From positions 124,001-188,000 of the forward strand of contig NZ_CP053660.1 of assembly GCF_013177455.1 (NCBI RefSeq): DNA of 64,000 nt, given 5' to 3'. The notes beneath the pieces were generated by a model, which made no database searches, was not told where the DNA came from, and saw only the letters and a program-made list of their open reading frames with translations. A program made the position numbers and the translations under genes. Shown piece by piece: positions 40,130 to 47,767 of the stretch. The first letter of the stretch is position 1. Every line of letters begins with the position of its first letter. Origin of the DNA: Nocardioides marmotae (GTDB lineage Bacteria > Actinomycetota > Actinomycetes > Propionibacteriales > Nocardioidaceae).

Positions 40130-41521
40130 TCAGCCCGCGAGGTAGCCCAGGGAGGCGAGGCGGTCCAGCTCGGTGCGGACCGCGGGGTGGTCGGCGGCGT
40201 CCGCGGCGCGGCCGCCCGCGACGTACGTGCTCTCCCGCGAGCCGTCGACCGCGGCGGCCTCGAACACGACCGTCAGCCGGTTGGGCATGGCGAGGTTCAG
40301 CAGCGAGCCGAGCAGCGCGACCGGGTCGGCGCGGTCCTCCAGCGCCAGGACGCGCGTGGGCTCGGGGACCCGCGCCACCTGCGCGGCCGGGGCGCCGGCG
40401 GTCACCACCTGCTCGACGGTGAACGACGCCGACCCGGACGGCCCGCCCGCGGCCGCGGCCACCTCGGCGGCGGTCACCCCGCCCTGGGCGGAGCCCACGA
40501 GCATGACCCGCGCGTCGTCGTCGCCCTCGACGGCCGCCTCGATCGAGCGGACGACCTGCGCGGCGTACGGCGCCGCGTCGCCGCTGACCAGCCGCAGCCG
40601 CGCACCGCCGCCGCTCGGCCCGGGCAGGTAGGCGATGTAGCGGCCCTCGCCGACCTTCGTGACCGCCACCGACGCGGTGACCTCGCCCAGGGCGCTCATC
40701 AGCCCCGCGAGCCCGCGCGGCGCCCCGCCCGCGGCCGGCGCGGCCGCGTCCTCGGCCTCCCCGGGCGCGTCGACCACCCCGCCGGCGACGTCGCGCAGGG
40801 CCGAGCCGACGTCGATCGCCAGGTCCTCGGCCCCGACCGCGCGCAGGCCGCCGCGGGCGGCCGCCCGGCCGGTCTCCCCGGCGAGCAGGCCGACGGTCAG
40901 CAGCGAGCGCATCCGCAGCCCGTCGAGCAGCCCGCCCCCGCCCGAGACGTGCTCGAGCAGCTCGGGGTTGTCCTGGGCCAGCTCGGAGAGGTACGACGCG
41001 ACGTCCTCGCGGTCCAGCGTGTCGAGCTCGATCAGCCCGGCGCTCAGCACGGGGCCGCCCAGGGCGACCTCCGGTGCGAGGTAGCCGATCGCGCGGCCCG
41101 CGATCGCGCCCAGCGTGCGCGAGGCCTCGGCGGCCAGCTCGTCGATCCAGCGGTACGTCGCCACGGTGGCGCGCACGACGACCGCGTCGGCGTCGAGCTC
41201 GGCGGAGCGCCCGAGCAGCCCGTGCTTCTCGCCGGTGGCGGCCAGCACGTCGCGCTCGACCTCCGCCCACGTGGCGGGCGCGAGCTCGGCGGACTCCGCG
41301 ACCGCCGGGTCGCCGAGCACCTGCGCGCCCAGCGCCGCGCGGGCCCGGGCCTCCTCGCCGGCGGCGTCGAACAGGTCGGCCAGCCGGCTCATCCGGTCGT
41401 AGGAGTCGGCCAGGTCCGCCGCCTCGACCGCGTCGCGCGGCACGGTCGGCTCGTCCTGGGGGTCGCCCAGGGGGTGCTCGTCCACGGGCTCGTTCACGGG
41501 CTCGTTCATGGGCTCGCTCAT
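40130..41521 (-). CDS. Cassette A hydrolase-fold protein lacking catalytic Ser and His
   Basis: It is a 463-aa protein from ATG 41521, overlapping the upstream stop (ATGA). The N-terminal half is helical; the C-terminal half is alpha/beta-hydrolase-like. It is clearly paralogous to the cassette B protein at 44463: ESAELAPATWAEVE versus ESAALAPVTFAEAE, GGGLLDGLRMRSLL versus SGGLLDGLLLAGVL, and C-termini HPAVRTELDRLASLGYLAG versus HPSVLDALRRLEEQGYVAG. Where cassette B has GHSQGG this protein has GSAQGG (Ala345), and GHYVAA is replaced by STYVAG. Only the Asp region (RADPV) remains. It is probably a non-catalytic or binding version. Confidence 0.75.
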   Translation of the reverse strand: MSEPMNEPVNEPVDEHPLGDPQDEPTVPRDAVEAADLADSYDRMSRLADLFDAAGEEARARAALGAQVLGDPAVAESAELAPATWAEVERDVLAATGEKHGLLGRSAELDADAVVVRATVATYRWIDELAAEASRTLGAIAGRAIGYLAPEVALGGPVLSAGLIELDTLDREDVASYLSELAQDNPELLEHVSGGGGLLDGLRMRSLLTVGLLAGETGRAAARGGLRAVGAEDLAIDVGSALRDVAGGVVDAPGEAEDAAAPAAGGAPRGLAGLMSALGEVTASVAVTKVGEGRYIAYLPGPSGGGARLRLVSGDAAPYAAQVVRSIEAAVEGDDDARVMLVGSAQGGVTAAEVAAAAGGPSGSASFTVEQVVTAGAPAAQVARVPEPTRVLALEDRADPVALLGSLLNLAMPNRLTVVFEAAAVDGSRESTYVAGGRAADAADHPAVRTELDRLASLGYLAG

Positions 41522-42489
41522 CGGGTCACCTCCGCCAGCACCGGCGCGAGCAGCGGGCCGAGGTCGGCCGGTTCCACGCGTCGTACCTCCACGCGCGCCT
41601 CGCCGGTCCCGGGGTCCCGGTGGGTCCGCAGCGCGTGCCACCCGTCGGCCAGCAGCGTCCACGACACGACGCCGACGACGGTCGTCTCGGGTCCGGAGGT
41701 GTCCGCGACCATCGCGCGCAACCGGCCCTGGGCCTCGCCGCTGAGCCCGGCCAGCAGGTCCAGCACCTCCGCGAGCTCGTACGTCGTGCCGTCGGCGCCG
41801 CGGACGGTCGCGCCCTCCTGGCCGGCGAGCACCGCGAGCAGGTCGGGCCGCGAGGACCGCACCGCCTCGGCGGCGGCGTCCGCGAGCTCGTAGGGGAGGT
41901 CGACGTGCGCGGGGACGCTCGACCCGCCCGTCGGGTGGTCCTCGGGGAGCACCGCGACGCGGGCCAGCTCGGCGGGCCAGTGGTCGGCCGCGAACCAGGC
42001 GAGCTCGAAGGCCACGCCGTCGATGGTGGCGAGCGTGGCGACCGCGCCGCCGGCCTCCCGGTGCCAGGCGCGGGCGCGCAGCAGGCCGCCGCCGGTCCGC
42101 ACCGCCACGTCGAGGTCGAGGGCGACGTCGGGCACCGCGAGCAGGCCGAGCGCGCCGGCCAGCCCCTCGTCGAGGACGTCGTCGACGAGCAGCCCGCGGC
42201 GGGTCAGCGAGCCGACCGGCTCGTGCAGCGCGGCCATCACGGCGGCTCGGGCGTCGTCCTCGGCCGACCCGCGGGAGCGGCCCAGCCGGGACTCCAACCC
42301 GCTGTCGCCGGCCGGCTGGGGGTCGCAGACGTCGAAGGGGAGCGGGGCGCCGCCGGCGTGCTGGGCGGCGCAGCGCAGCTCGGGCAGGGTGAGCGCGACG
42401 CGGCGGGGGAGGGCGTCGAGCAGGCCGGCGGGGGGTCCGGCTCCGGGGGCGGGCGCCGGTGGCGGCGTGCTCAGGTCGACGAGGGTCAC
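41518..42489 (-). CDS. EspG-like (ESX-secretion-associated) protein
   Basis: It is a 323-aa protein from GTG 42489, 7 nt behind the WXG-like gene. The order of elements recalls the EspG family. First comes LTLPELRCAAQHAGGAPLPF, then GLLVDDVLDEGLAGALGLLA and VPDVALDLDVAVRTGGGLLRA, shown in part, then AVATLATIDGVAFELAWF. A pseudo-repeat of helix-strand segments follows (VDLPYELADAAAEAVRSS, and TVVGVVSWTLLADGWHAL). EspG proteins are cytosolic chaperones that bind PE/PPE substrates of ESX systems. The match is by pattern, not search, so it is a working hypothesis; its position between a WXG-like and a hydrolase-like gene supports it. Confidence 0.5.
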   Translation of the reverse strand: MTLVDLSTPPPAPAPGAGPPAGLLDALPRRVALTLPELRCAAQHAGGAPLPFDVCDPQPAGDSGLESRLGRSRGSAEDDARAAVMAALHEPVGSLTRRGLLVDDVLDEGLAGALGLLAVPDVALDLDVAVRTGGGLLRARAWHREAGGAVATLATIDGVAFELAWFAADHWPAELARVAVLPEDHPTGGSSVPAHVDLPYELADAAAEAVRSSRPDLLAVLAGQEGATVRGADGTTYELAEVLDLLAGLSGEAQGRLRAMVADTSGPETTVVGVVSWTLLADGWHALRTHRDPGTGEARVEVRRVEPADLGPLLAPVLAEVTR

Positions 42490-42496
42490 AGGGGCC

Positions 42497-42946
42497 TCAC
42501 AGTCCGGGGAGGTGGACGCCGAGCCAGTCGCGGTGGCCGGGCGGGGGAGGGTCGAAGGCGGCGAGCTGCTGGTCGGTGGGGTCGGGGGTGCGGGTGATGC
42601 CGGTGGGGTCGTCGGCGGCCTGCGCGTCGACGCGGGCGACCCGGGCGCGGGCGTCGGCCACCAGGCTGCCGGCCTTGCGCTCGACCTGGGCGATGGCGTC
42701 CTTGGCCCGGTCGACCTCGCTCGCGTGCCGGGCCAGCGCCTCGGCGGCCTGGTCGTGCCCGCCGGCGGCCTGCCGCAGGCGAGCGGCGCGCTCGCGGACC
42801 CGCTCGCCGAGCGACTCCGCGGCCCGGCCGCTCCATCCGGTCCCCTCGGTGCGGGCCACCAGCTGGTCGGCCAGCGTCCGCAGGTCGGTGGCCTGCTCGC
42901 GCAGCTGGTCGACCCGGCGGCGCATCACGTCGGTGTCGCCGTACAT
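42497..42946 (-). CDS. Cassette A WXG-like helical protein with PPPGHRDWL tail
   Basis: It is a 149-aa protein from ATG 42946 with GAGGAGG upstream. It has two long helices around GWSGRAAESL (Trp38-Ser-Gly40), the WXG-type turn. DQLREQATDLRTLADQLVAR lies before the turn and heptad-like Ala/Arg/Glu segments after it. It is longer than WXG100 proteins and ends in a Pro-rich tail PPPPGHRDWLGVHLPGL. The same plan and tail occur in the cassette B protein at 45878. It is probably an ESX-type substrate or the helical partner of the hydrolase-like protein. First gene of a three-gene operon. Confidence 0.65.
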   Translation of the reverse strand: MYGDTDVMRRRVDQLREQATDLRTLADQLVARTEGTGWSGRAAESLGERVRERAARLRQAAGGHDQAAEALARHASEVDRAKDAIAQVERKAGSLVADARARVARVDAQAADDPTGITRTPDPTDQQLAAFDPPPPGHRDWLGVHLPGL

Positions 42947-43047
42947 CCATCCTCCTCGTCGGGCCGCTCGACGAGGGGGGCCTCGACTGCCGTCGCATTC
43001 CCGGACGAACCTGTCCCGAAACGCCCGGAACCGGCAGGATCGGGCGC

Positions 43048-44424
43048 ATGCTCCCTCGCCGCCCGTTCCTCGCCATGGTCCCGGCCCTGGCCCTCGCCCT
43101 GGCCGGCACCTTCGCCGGCCCCGTGGGCCCGGGCGCCGCCGCCCCGAGCGCCGCCGCCCCGAGCGCCGCCGACGAGGGCCGTGCGGCGGCCGTGCGTGAG
43201 CTGCCGACGTCGGCGCAGCAGGCCGCCCGTCAGGCGCCCGGCGTGCGCCGGGCGGTCTTCGTCGGCAACAACTGGGACGGCACGGCGAGCATCGTGACTC
43301 CGGGCTTCCGCCGGCTCGGCCGGATCGACATCATCCCGGACCGCGCCGCGCGGATGCAGGAGATCGCGCTCAACCCCTACCGGCTGGCCTACTTCCTTGC
43401 GATCCGCGCCCTCATCGGCGAGGGCCACGACCAGTACGTCGACGACATGTACACCTCCAACGACGGCCGGCTCCTCGTCGTCTCCCGGCCCTCCTTCGGC
43501 GACGTGGTCGGGATCGACCTGGCCACCCAGGAGATCGCCTGGCGCTTCCCGGTCGCGGGCGTCCGCTCCGACCACATGGCGGTCTCGCCCGACGGCAAGC
43601 GGGTCGTGGTCAGCGCCTCGACCGGCAACGTCGTCCACGTCATCCGGATGAAGGACGGCAAGGACCTCGGCCAGTTCCCCTCCGGCGGCTCCCCGCACGA
43701 GAGCACCTACATCGACGACGGCAAGCGGATCCTCCACGCCAGCATCGGGCTGGTCTACACCCCGCTCGACGACCCGCTGCTGGACCCGCTCAAGGACGAG
43801 CGGGTGCTCCAGGTCGTCGACGCCCGGACGAACAAGGTCGTCCGCCGGTACGACCTGCGCAAGGCCCTGGACGAGCGCGGACTGACGAAGGTCAGCACCG
43901 CCGTCCGCCCGATCACGCTGAGCCCGGACGAGCAGAAGATGTACTTCCAGCTCTCGTTCTTCCACGGCTTCGTCGAGATGGACCGCCGCAGCGGGCGGAT
44001 CACGCGCGTCAAGCGGCTGCCCGACCTGGTCCCGGACACCCCGCGCGAGCTCTACCTGCTCGACTCCGCCCACCACGGCATCGCGATGAACCACCGCGGC
44101 ACCAAGCTCTGCGTCGCCGGCACCATGTCGGACTACGCCACCGTCGTCGACGCCCGGACCTTCCGCACCGGCCGGCTGCTCAAGGGCGGCCTCAAGCCCT
44201 ACTGGGTCACCCCCAGCTGGGACGGCAAGCACTGCTACATCTCGTGGAGCGGCTCGGACACGATCTCGAAGATCTCCTACGCGACCGGGAGGATCGTGCG
44301 GACCACCAAGGTGGGCTACCACCCGCAGCGGGTCCGCAACGGCTTCGTCGACCGCACCCTGGTGGCCGGCCTGCCGAACCACGTCCCCGACCGGTCGCTG
44401 CTCGACGGGCTGCCGCTGCCCTGA
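43048..44424 (+). CDS. Secreted YVTN-type beta-propeller protein
   Basis: It is a 458-aa protein from ATG 43048. A signal peptide (FLAMVPALALALAGTFAGPVG) is followed by an Ala/Pro linker. A seven-bladed-propeller-like array comes next: DDMYTSNDGRLLVVSRPSFGDVVGIDLATQ (shown as LLVVSRPSFGDVVGIDL), HMAVSPDGKRVVVSASTGNVVH, VRPITLSPDEQKMYFQL and MNHRGTKLCVAGTMSDYATVVD. This is the surface-layer/YncE propeller family. Function unknown; such proteins usually bind ligands or other wall proteins. It is divergent from cassette A and convergent with cassette B, between the two paralogous gene sets. Confidence 0.75.
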   Translation: MLPRRPFLAMVPALALALAGTFAGPVGPGAAAPSAAAPSAADEGRAAAVRELPTSAQQAARQAPGVRRAVFVGNNWDGTASIVTPGFRRLGRIDIIPDRAARMQEIALNPYRLAYFLAIRALIGEGHDQYVDDMYTSNDGRLLVVSRPSFGDVVGIDLATQEIAWRFPVAGVRSDHMAVSPDGKRVVVSASTGNVVHVIRMKDGKDLGQFPSGGSPHESTYIDDGKRILHASIGLVYTPLDDPLLDPLKDERVLQVVDARTNKVVRRYDLRKALDERGLTKVSTAVRPITLSPDEQKMYFQLSFFHGFVEMDRRSGRITRVKRLPDLVPDTPRELYLLDSAHHGIAMNHRGTKLCVAGTMSDYATVVDARTFRTGRLLKGGLKPYWVTPSWDGKHCYISWSGSDTISKISYATGRIVRTTKVGYHPQRVRNGFVDRTLVAGLPNHVPDRSLLDGLPLP

Positions 44425-44462
44425 CCCTCCGGGGTCCGCCCCGGGCCCGGTACGCCGCGGCC

Positions 44463-45881
44463 TCACGGCTCGCGGACGACCTGGAAGGCCTGGCTGGTGA
44501 CCACCGTCCCGGCCGGCCCGGCGACGTACCCCTGCTCCTCGAGGCGGCGCAGCGCGTCGAGGACCGAGGGGTGGGCCGTCCCGTCGGCGGCCGCGGCCTC
44601 GAGCACGGCGGCCGCGGCGACGTAGTGGCCGATCCCGTGGGCGGCGGCCACGCCCGACCCGCCCCCGCCGCCCTCCGCGCCGGCGAACCGCACCGTCGTC
44701 TGCTCGAGGGTGTCGCGGTTGTCCTCGCCGTCCAGCAGCGGGACGAGGTCCCCGCGGTGCTCCAGCGACAGCACGTGGGAGCCCGGCGGGAACCCGTCGA
44801 GGTGGGCCGTCGGCGCCCCGGCGGTCACCACGTCGGTGACGTGGAACGGGCCGCCCGCCGCCAGCACCGCCGCCGCGACCATCCCGCCCTGGGAGTGGCC
44901 CACGAGCAGCACGGGGTCCTCGGGCCCGATGCCCGCCTGGGCCATCGCGTCGAGGACGCCCTGCTGGTGGGGGTTGTCCAGCCCGGCGACCAGCAGCAGG
45001 TTGGCGGCCAGGTCGCGCGCGTCGTCGTCCTGCGTCCACGGCAGGGTCGCCAGGTCGTCGGTGCCGGGCAGGTGCACGACGTGGCGCACCGACCCGTCCG
45101 GCGCGGTCGCGGTGCGCACCTCGATCGTGCCGTCGCCGCCGGCGCGGTGCACCTCGTCGAGGTCGGCCAGCAGGTCGGCGAGCCCGCCGGGCTGCCGCGT
45201 GGTCCGGGGCGTCCCGAGGCGCCGCGCGCGTCCCCGGCCCGGGTCGCCGTACGCCGCGGCGAGCGCCGCCGCCGCGGCCTCGGTGTCGCGCAGCCGCCAC
45301 GGCGCCCGCAGCACGCCGGCCAGGAGCAGGCCGTCGAGCAGCCCGCCGGACCCGTTGACCAGGTGCTGCACGAGGTCGGGGTGCTCGGCGACCGCCTCGG
45401 CGAGCAGGGCGTCGGCCTCGGGCCCCAGCACGGTCGCGAGCAGCGGAGCCGTCGGCAGGAGCGGCAGCAGCGCCGGGAGGGTCGCGGGCAGCAGCGTGCC
45501 GATGGCGCGGCCCAGCGCGTGGTCGAGCACGTCGAACGCCGCGCGGGCCAGGTCGTCGGCGCCCTGCAGCGCGACCACGCCGGCGCGGACCGCCACGGCG
45601 TCGGCCTCCCAGCCCAGGCTCGCCACGAGCGCGCCGTCCGGCCCGGTCGCGGCCCCGAGCACGGCCGCCTCGGCCTCGGCGAAGGTGACCGGAGCCAGCG
45701 CGGCCGACTCGAGCAGGTCGTCGTCCAGCGCGGTGCGCCGGCCGACCTCGGCCCACCCGCGCAACCGGTCGCCGGCGCGGTCGTAGTCGTCGGCGAGCGC
45801 CCGCACGGCGGCGTACGCCGCGGCGAGGCCGTGCGACCCGCCGGTCACCTCGGTCACCTCCGGGACCTCGGAGCCGCTCAC
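44463..45881 (-). CDS. Cassette B alpha/beta-hydrolase (lipase-like) protein
   Basis: It is a 472-aa protein from GTG 45881, overlapping the upstream stop by GTGA. A helical N-terminal half of about 250 residues precedes a hydrolase domain with LLVGHSQGGMVAAAVLAAGG (nucleophile near Ser330), the Asp in EHRGDLVPLLDG and the His in HGIGHYVAAA, so the triad is complete. VVTAGAPTAHLDGF is typical of lipase-class-3/PGAP1-like folds. It could be an ESX-exported lipase or esterase, or a toxin-like effector. No signal peptide is present, consistent with export through a WXG-like partner or cytosolic function. Confidence 0.75.
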   Translation of the reverse strand: MSGSEVPEVTEVTGGSHGLAAAYAAVRALADDYDRAGDRLRGWAEVGRRTALDDDLLESAALAPVTFAEAEAAVLGAATGPDGALVASLGWEADAVAVRAGVVALQGADDLARAAFDVLDHALGRAIGTLLPATLPALLPLLPTAPLLATVLGPEADALLAEAVAEHPDLVQHLVNGSGGLLDGLLLAGVLRAPWRLRDTEAAAAALAAAYGDPGRGRARRLGTPRTTRQPGGLADLLADLDEVHRAGGDGTIEVRTATAPDGSVRHVVHLPGTDDLATLPWTQDDDARDLAANLLLVAGLDNPHQQGVLDAMAQAGIGPEDPVLLVGHSQGGMVAAAVLAAGGPFHVTDVVTAGAPTAHLDGFPPGSHVLSLEHRGDLVPLLDGEDNRDTLEQTTVRFAGAEGGGGGSGVAAAHGIGHYVAAAAVLEAAAADGTAHPSVLDALRRLEEQGYVAGPAGTVVTSQAFQVVREP

Positions 45882-46303
45882 CGCAGGAACCGCGGCAGGT
45901 CGAAGGTCAGCCAGTCGCGGTGCCCCGGCGGCGGCAGCGCGACCTGGTCGAGCAGCCGGTCGACCAGGCCGCCGAGCCGGTCGCGGGCCCCGTCGAGCAG
46001 GGCGGCGAAGGTCCGCTCGGCGCCCGCCACGAGCTCCAGGCGACGCTCCACCTCGGCGGCGTGCCGGTCGAGGGCCTCGGCGGCGTCCTCGTGCAGCCCG
46101 GCGGTACGCCGCAGCCCGCGCGCGCCGTCGTGGGCGCGCTCGCGCATCGCGTCGGCGGCCCGCCCGGTCCACCCCGTCGCCTCGGCCAGGCGGACCAGCC
46201 GCTCGGCCTCGGCGGCCACCTCCGCGGCCTGCTCCCGCAACCTCGTCGCGAGCGCACGGATGACCGCCACGTCGCCGTACCTGCTCCCACCCGCTCCGTC
46301 CAT
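45878..46303 (-). CDS. Cassette B WXG-like helical protein with PPPGHRDWL tail
   Basis: It is a 141-aa protein from ATG 46303. It is homologous to the cassette A protein: YGDVAVIRALATRLREQAAE versus YGDTDVMRRRVDQLREQATD, the turn GWTGRAADAM (Trp45-Thr-Gly47), and the tail LPPPGHRDWLTFDLPRF. The two helices are Ala/Arg/Glu-rich and amphipathic. It is translationally coupled to the hydrolase gene. Cassette B has no EspG-like gene. It is probably a chaperone or secretion partner of the hydrolase. Confidence 0.65.
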   Translation of the reverse strand: MDGAGGSRYGDVAVIRALATRLREQAAEVAAEAERLVRLAEATGWTGRAADAMRERAHDGARGLRRTAGLHEDAAEALDRHAAEVERRLELVAGAERTFAALLDGARDRLGGLVDRLLDQVALPPPGHRDWLTFDLPRFLR

Positions 46304-46333
46304 GGAGCGGGTCTGCCCGAGCCCTCCGGCGGG

Positions 46334-47533
46334 CTAACCCACCGGTCGCAGCGCTGTGGACAGCCGCTCCAGCGCGGCCTCGATCTCCGACTGCTGGCCC
46401 GCGAAGGACATCCGCACGAACCGCCCGCCCTCGACGGTGTCGAAGTCGACCCCCGGTGCCACCGCGACGCCGACCCGGCCCAGCAGGTCGTGGGCGAAGG
46501 CCATCGAGTCCTCGGTGAGGTGCCCGACGTCGGCGTAGACGTAGAAGGCCCCGTCGGCCGGCGCGAGGCGGGTGATGCCGAGCGAGGCGAGCCCGTCGAG
46601 CAGCACGCGGCGGTTGGCGGCGTAGCGCGCGACGTGCCCGTCGAGCTCGGCGTACGAGGCGTCGTCGAAGGCCGCCAGGCACGCCCGCTGGGCGATGACC
46701 GGCGGGCAGATCGTGAAGTTGCCGGTCAGCACGTCCACGGCCCGCCGCAGCCGCTGCGGCACGAGCATCCAGCCGATCCGCCAGCCGGTCATCGAGAAGT
46801 ACTTGGAGAAGGAGGAGAACACCACCGCCTCGCGCGAGGTCTCCCACGCGCTGCGGGCGAGGGCGGGGGTGCCGTCGAGCGGTGCGTACTCGATGCCGTG
46901 GTAGATCTCGTCGGAGATCAGCTGCACCCCGTTGGCCTCGCACCACGCGGCCAGCGCGGCCAGCTCCTCAGGCAGCAGCATCGTCCCCGTCGGGTTCGCC
47001 GGGCTCGCGACGACCAGGCCGCGCAGGCCGACCTCGGCGTGCAGGGTCGCGACCTGCTCGACGGTCGGCTGGAACCGCGTCGCCGGCCCGGTCGGGATCT
47101 CGACCACCTCGCAGCCGAGCGCGGCCAGGACGTTGCGGTAGCAGGGGTAGCCGGGGCGGGCCATCGCGACCTTGTCGCCGACCTCGAACGCCGCGAGGAA
47201 CGCCAGCAGGAAGCCCCCGCTGCTCCCCGTCGTCACCACGACGTCCTCGGGCGCGACCTCGATCCCGTGCGCGCGGTGGTGGTGGCCCGCGATCGCCTCG
47301 CGCAGCTCCTGGATGCCCGCGGCCGGGGTGTAGCCGAGCGGGTCGCCGGACTGGAGCAGCCGCACCGCCTCGGCCGCCACCGGCGCCGGCGCGCCCGTGC
47401 TCGGCTGCCCGGCCAGCAGGTTGAGCATGTCGCCGTGGGTGCGCTGCCGGGCCGCCGACGCCGCGAGCAGATCCATCACGTGGAACGGGGGGACGTTGGC
47501 GCGGCTGGCGACGGCGAGGCGGTCGGTGGTCAC
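46334..47533 (-). CDS. PLP-dependent aminotransferase (class I/II)
   Basis: It is a 399-aa protein from GTG 47533, predicted leaderless. It is a fold type I enzyme with VVTTGSSGGFLLAFLAAF (phosphate region), SPANPTGTMLLPEEL, LISDEIYHGIEY (Asp to PLP nitrogen, Tyr) and the Schiff-base Lys in FSSFSKYFSMTGWRIGWM, shown as SFSKYFSMTGWRIGW. RFVRMSFAG carries the substrate carboxylate-binding Arg. It resembles aspartate/aromatic-type aminotransferases; the amino donor cannot be fixed. It follows the 37-bp repeat array. Confidence 0.9.
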   Translation of the reverse strand: MTTDRLAVASRANVPPFHVMDLLAASAARQRTHGDMLNLLAGQPSTGAPAPVAAEAVRLLQSGDPLGYTPAAGIQELREAIAGHHHRAHGIEVAPEDVVVTTGSSGGFLLAFLAAFEVGDKVAMARPGYPCYRNVLAALGCEVVEIPTGPATRFQPTVEQVATLHAEVGLRGLVVASPANPTGTMLLPEELAALAAWCEANGVQLISDEIYHGIEYAPLDGTPALARSAWETSREAVVFSSFSKYFSMTGWRIGWMLVPQRLRRAVDVLTGNFTICPPVIAQRACLAAFDDASYAELDGHVARYAANRRVLLDGLASLGITRLAPADGAFYVYADVGHLTEDSMAFAHDLLGRVGVAVAPGVDFDTVEGGRFVRMSFAGQQSEIEAALERLSTALRPVG

Positions 47534-47540
47534 GCCGCCG

Positions 47541-47546
47541 ACCCTA
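47541..47546 (-). promoter_or_regulatory. -10 hexamer TAGGGT of the aminotransferase gene
   Basis: On the minus strand TAGGGT is followed by 7 nt and GTG 47533. No ribosome site is present. Confidence 0.55.
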
Positions 47547-47570
47547 CGGTCCGCCGGGCCCGGCGCCCCC

Positions 47571-47765
47571 GCTGGTCGAGCAGGAGGGCCGCCAGGCCCG
47601 ACCGACCGCTGGTCGAGCAGGAGGGCCGCCAGGCCCGACCGACCGCTGGTCGAGCAGGAGGGCCGCCAGGCCCGACGTGTCGAGGCCCGGTGACGGGCGC
47701 AGGGCCCGGGGGACGGTCACCGGGTCTCGACGACGCTCGCCAGGGCTCGCTGCTCAACCAGCGGG
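47571..47765. repeat. 37-bp tandem repeat (x3) leading into nested inverted repeats
   Basis: Units beginning GCTGGTCGAGCAGGAGGGCC start at 47571, 47608 and 47645, an exact 37-bp period, and the copies are almost identical. An inner inverted repeat follows: GTCGAGGCCCGGTGAC (47679-47694) against GTCACCGGGTCTCGAC (47716-47731), 15 of 16 paired. The closing arm CTGCTCAACCAGCG (about 47750-47763) pairs with CGCTGGTCGAGCAG of the units. It fills the 234-bp gap between two minus-strand genes. Confidence 0.9.
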
Positions 47766-47767
47766 GG

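Noticed and set aside
47571..47682. Insertion-sequence remnant
   Set aside because: No transposase fragment or target-site duplication; the structure is explained by tandem 37-bp units and hairpins.
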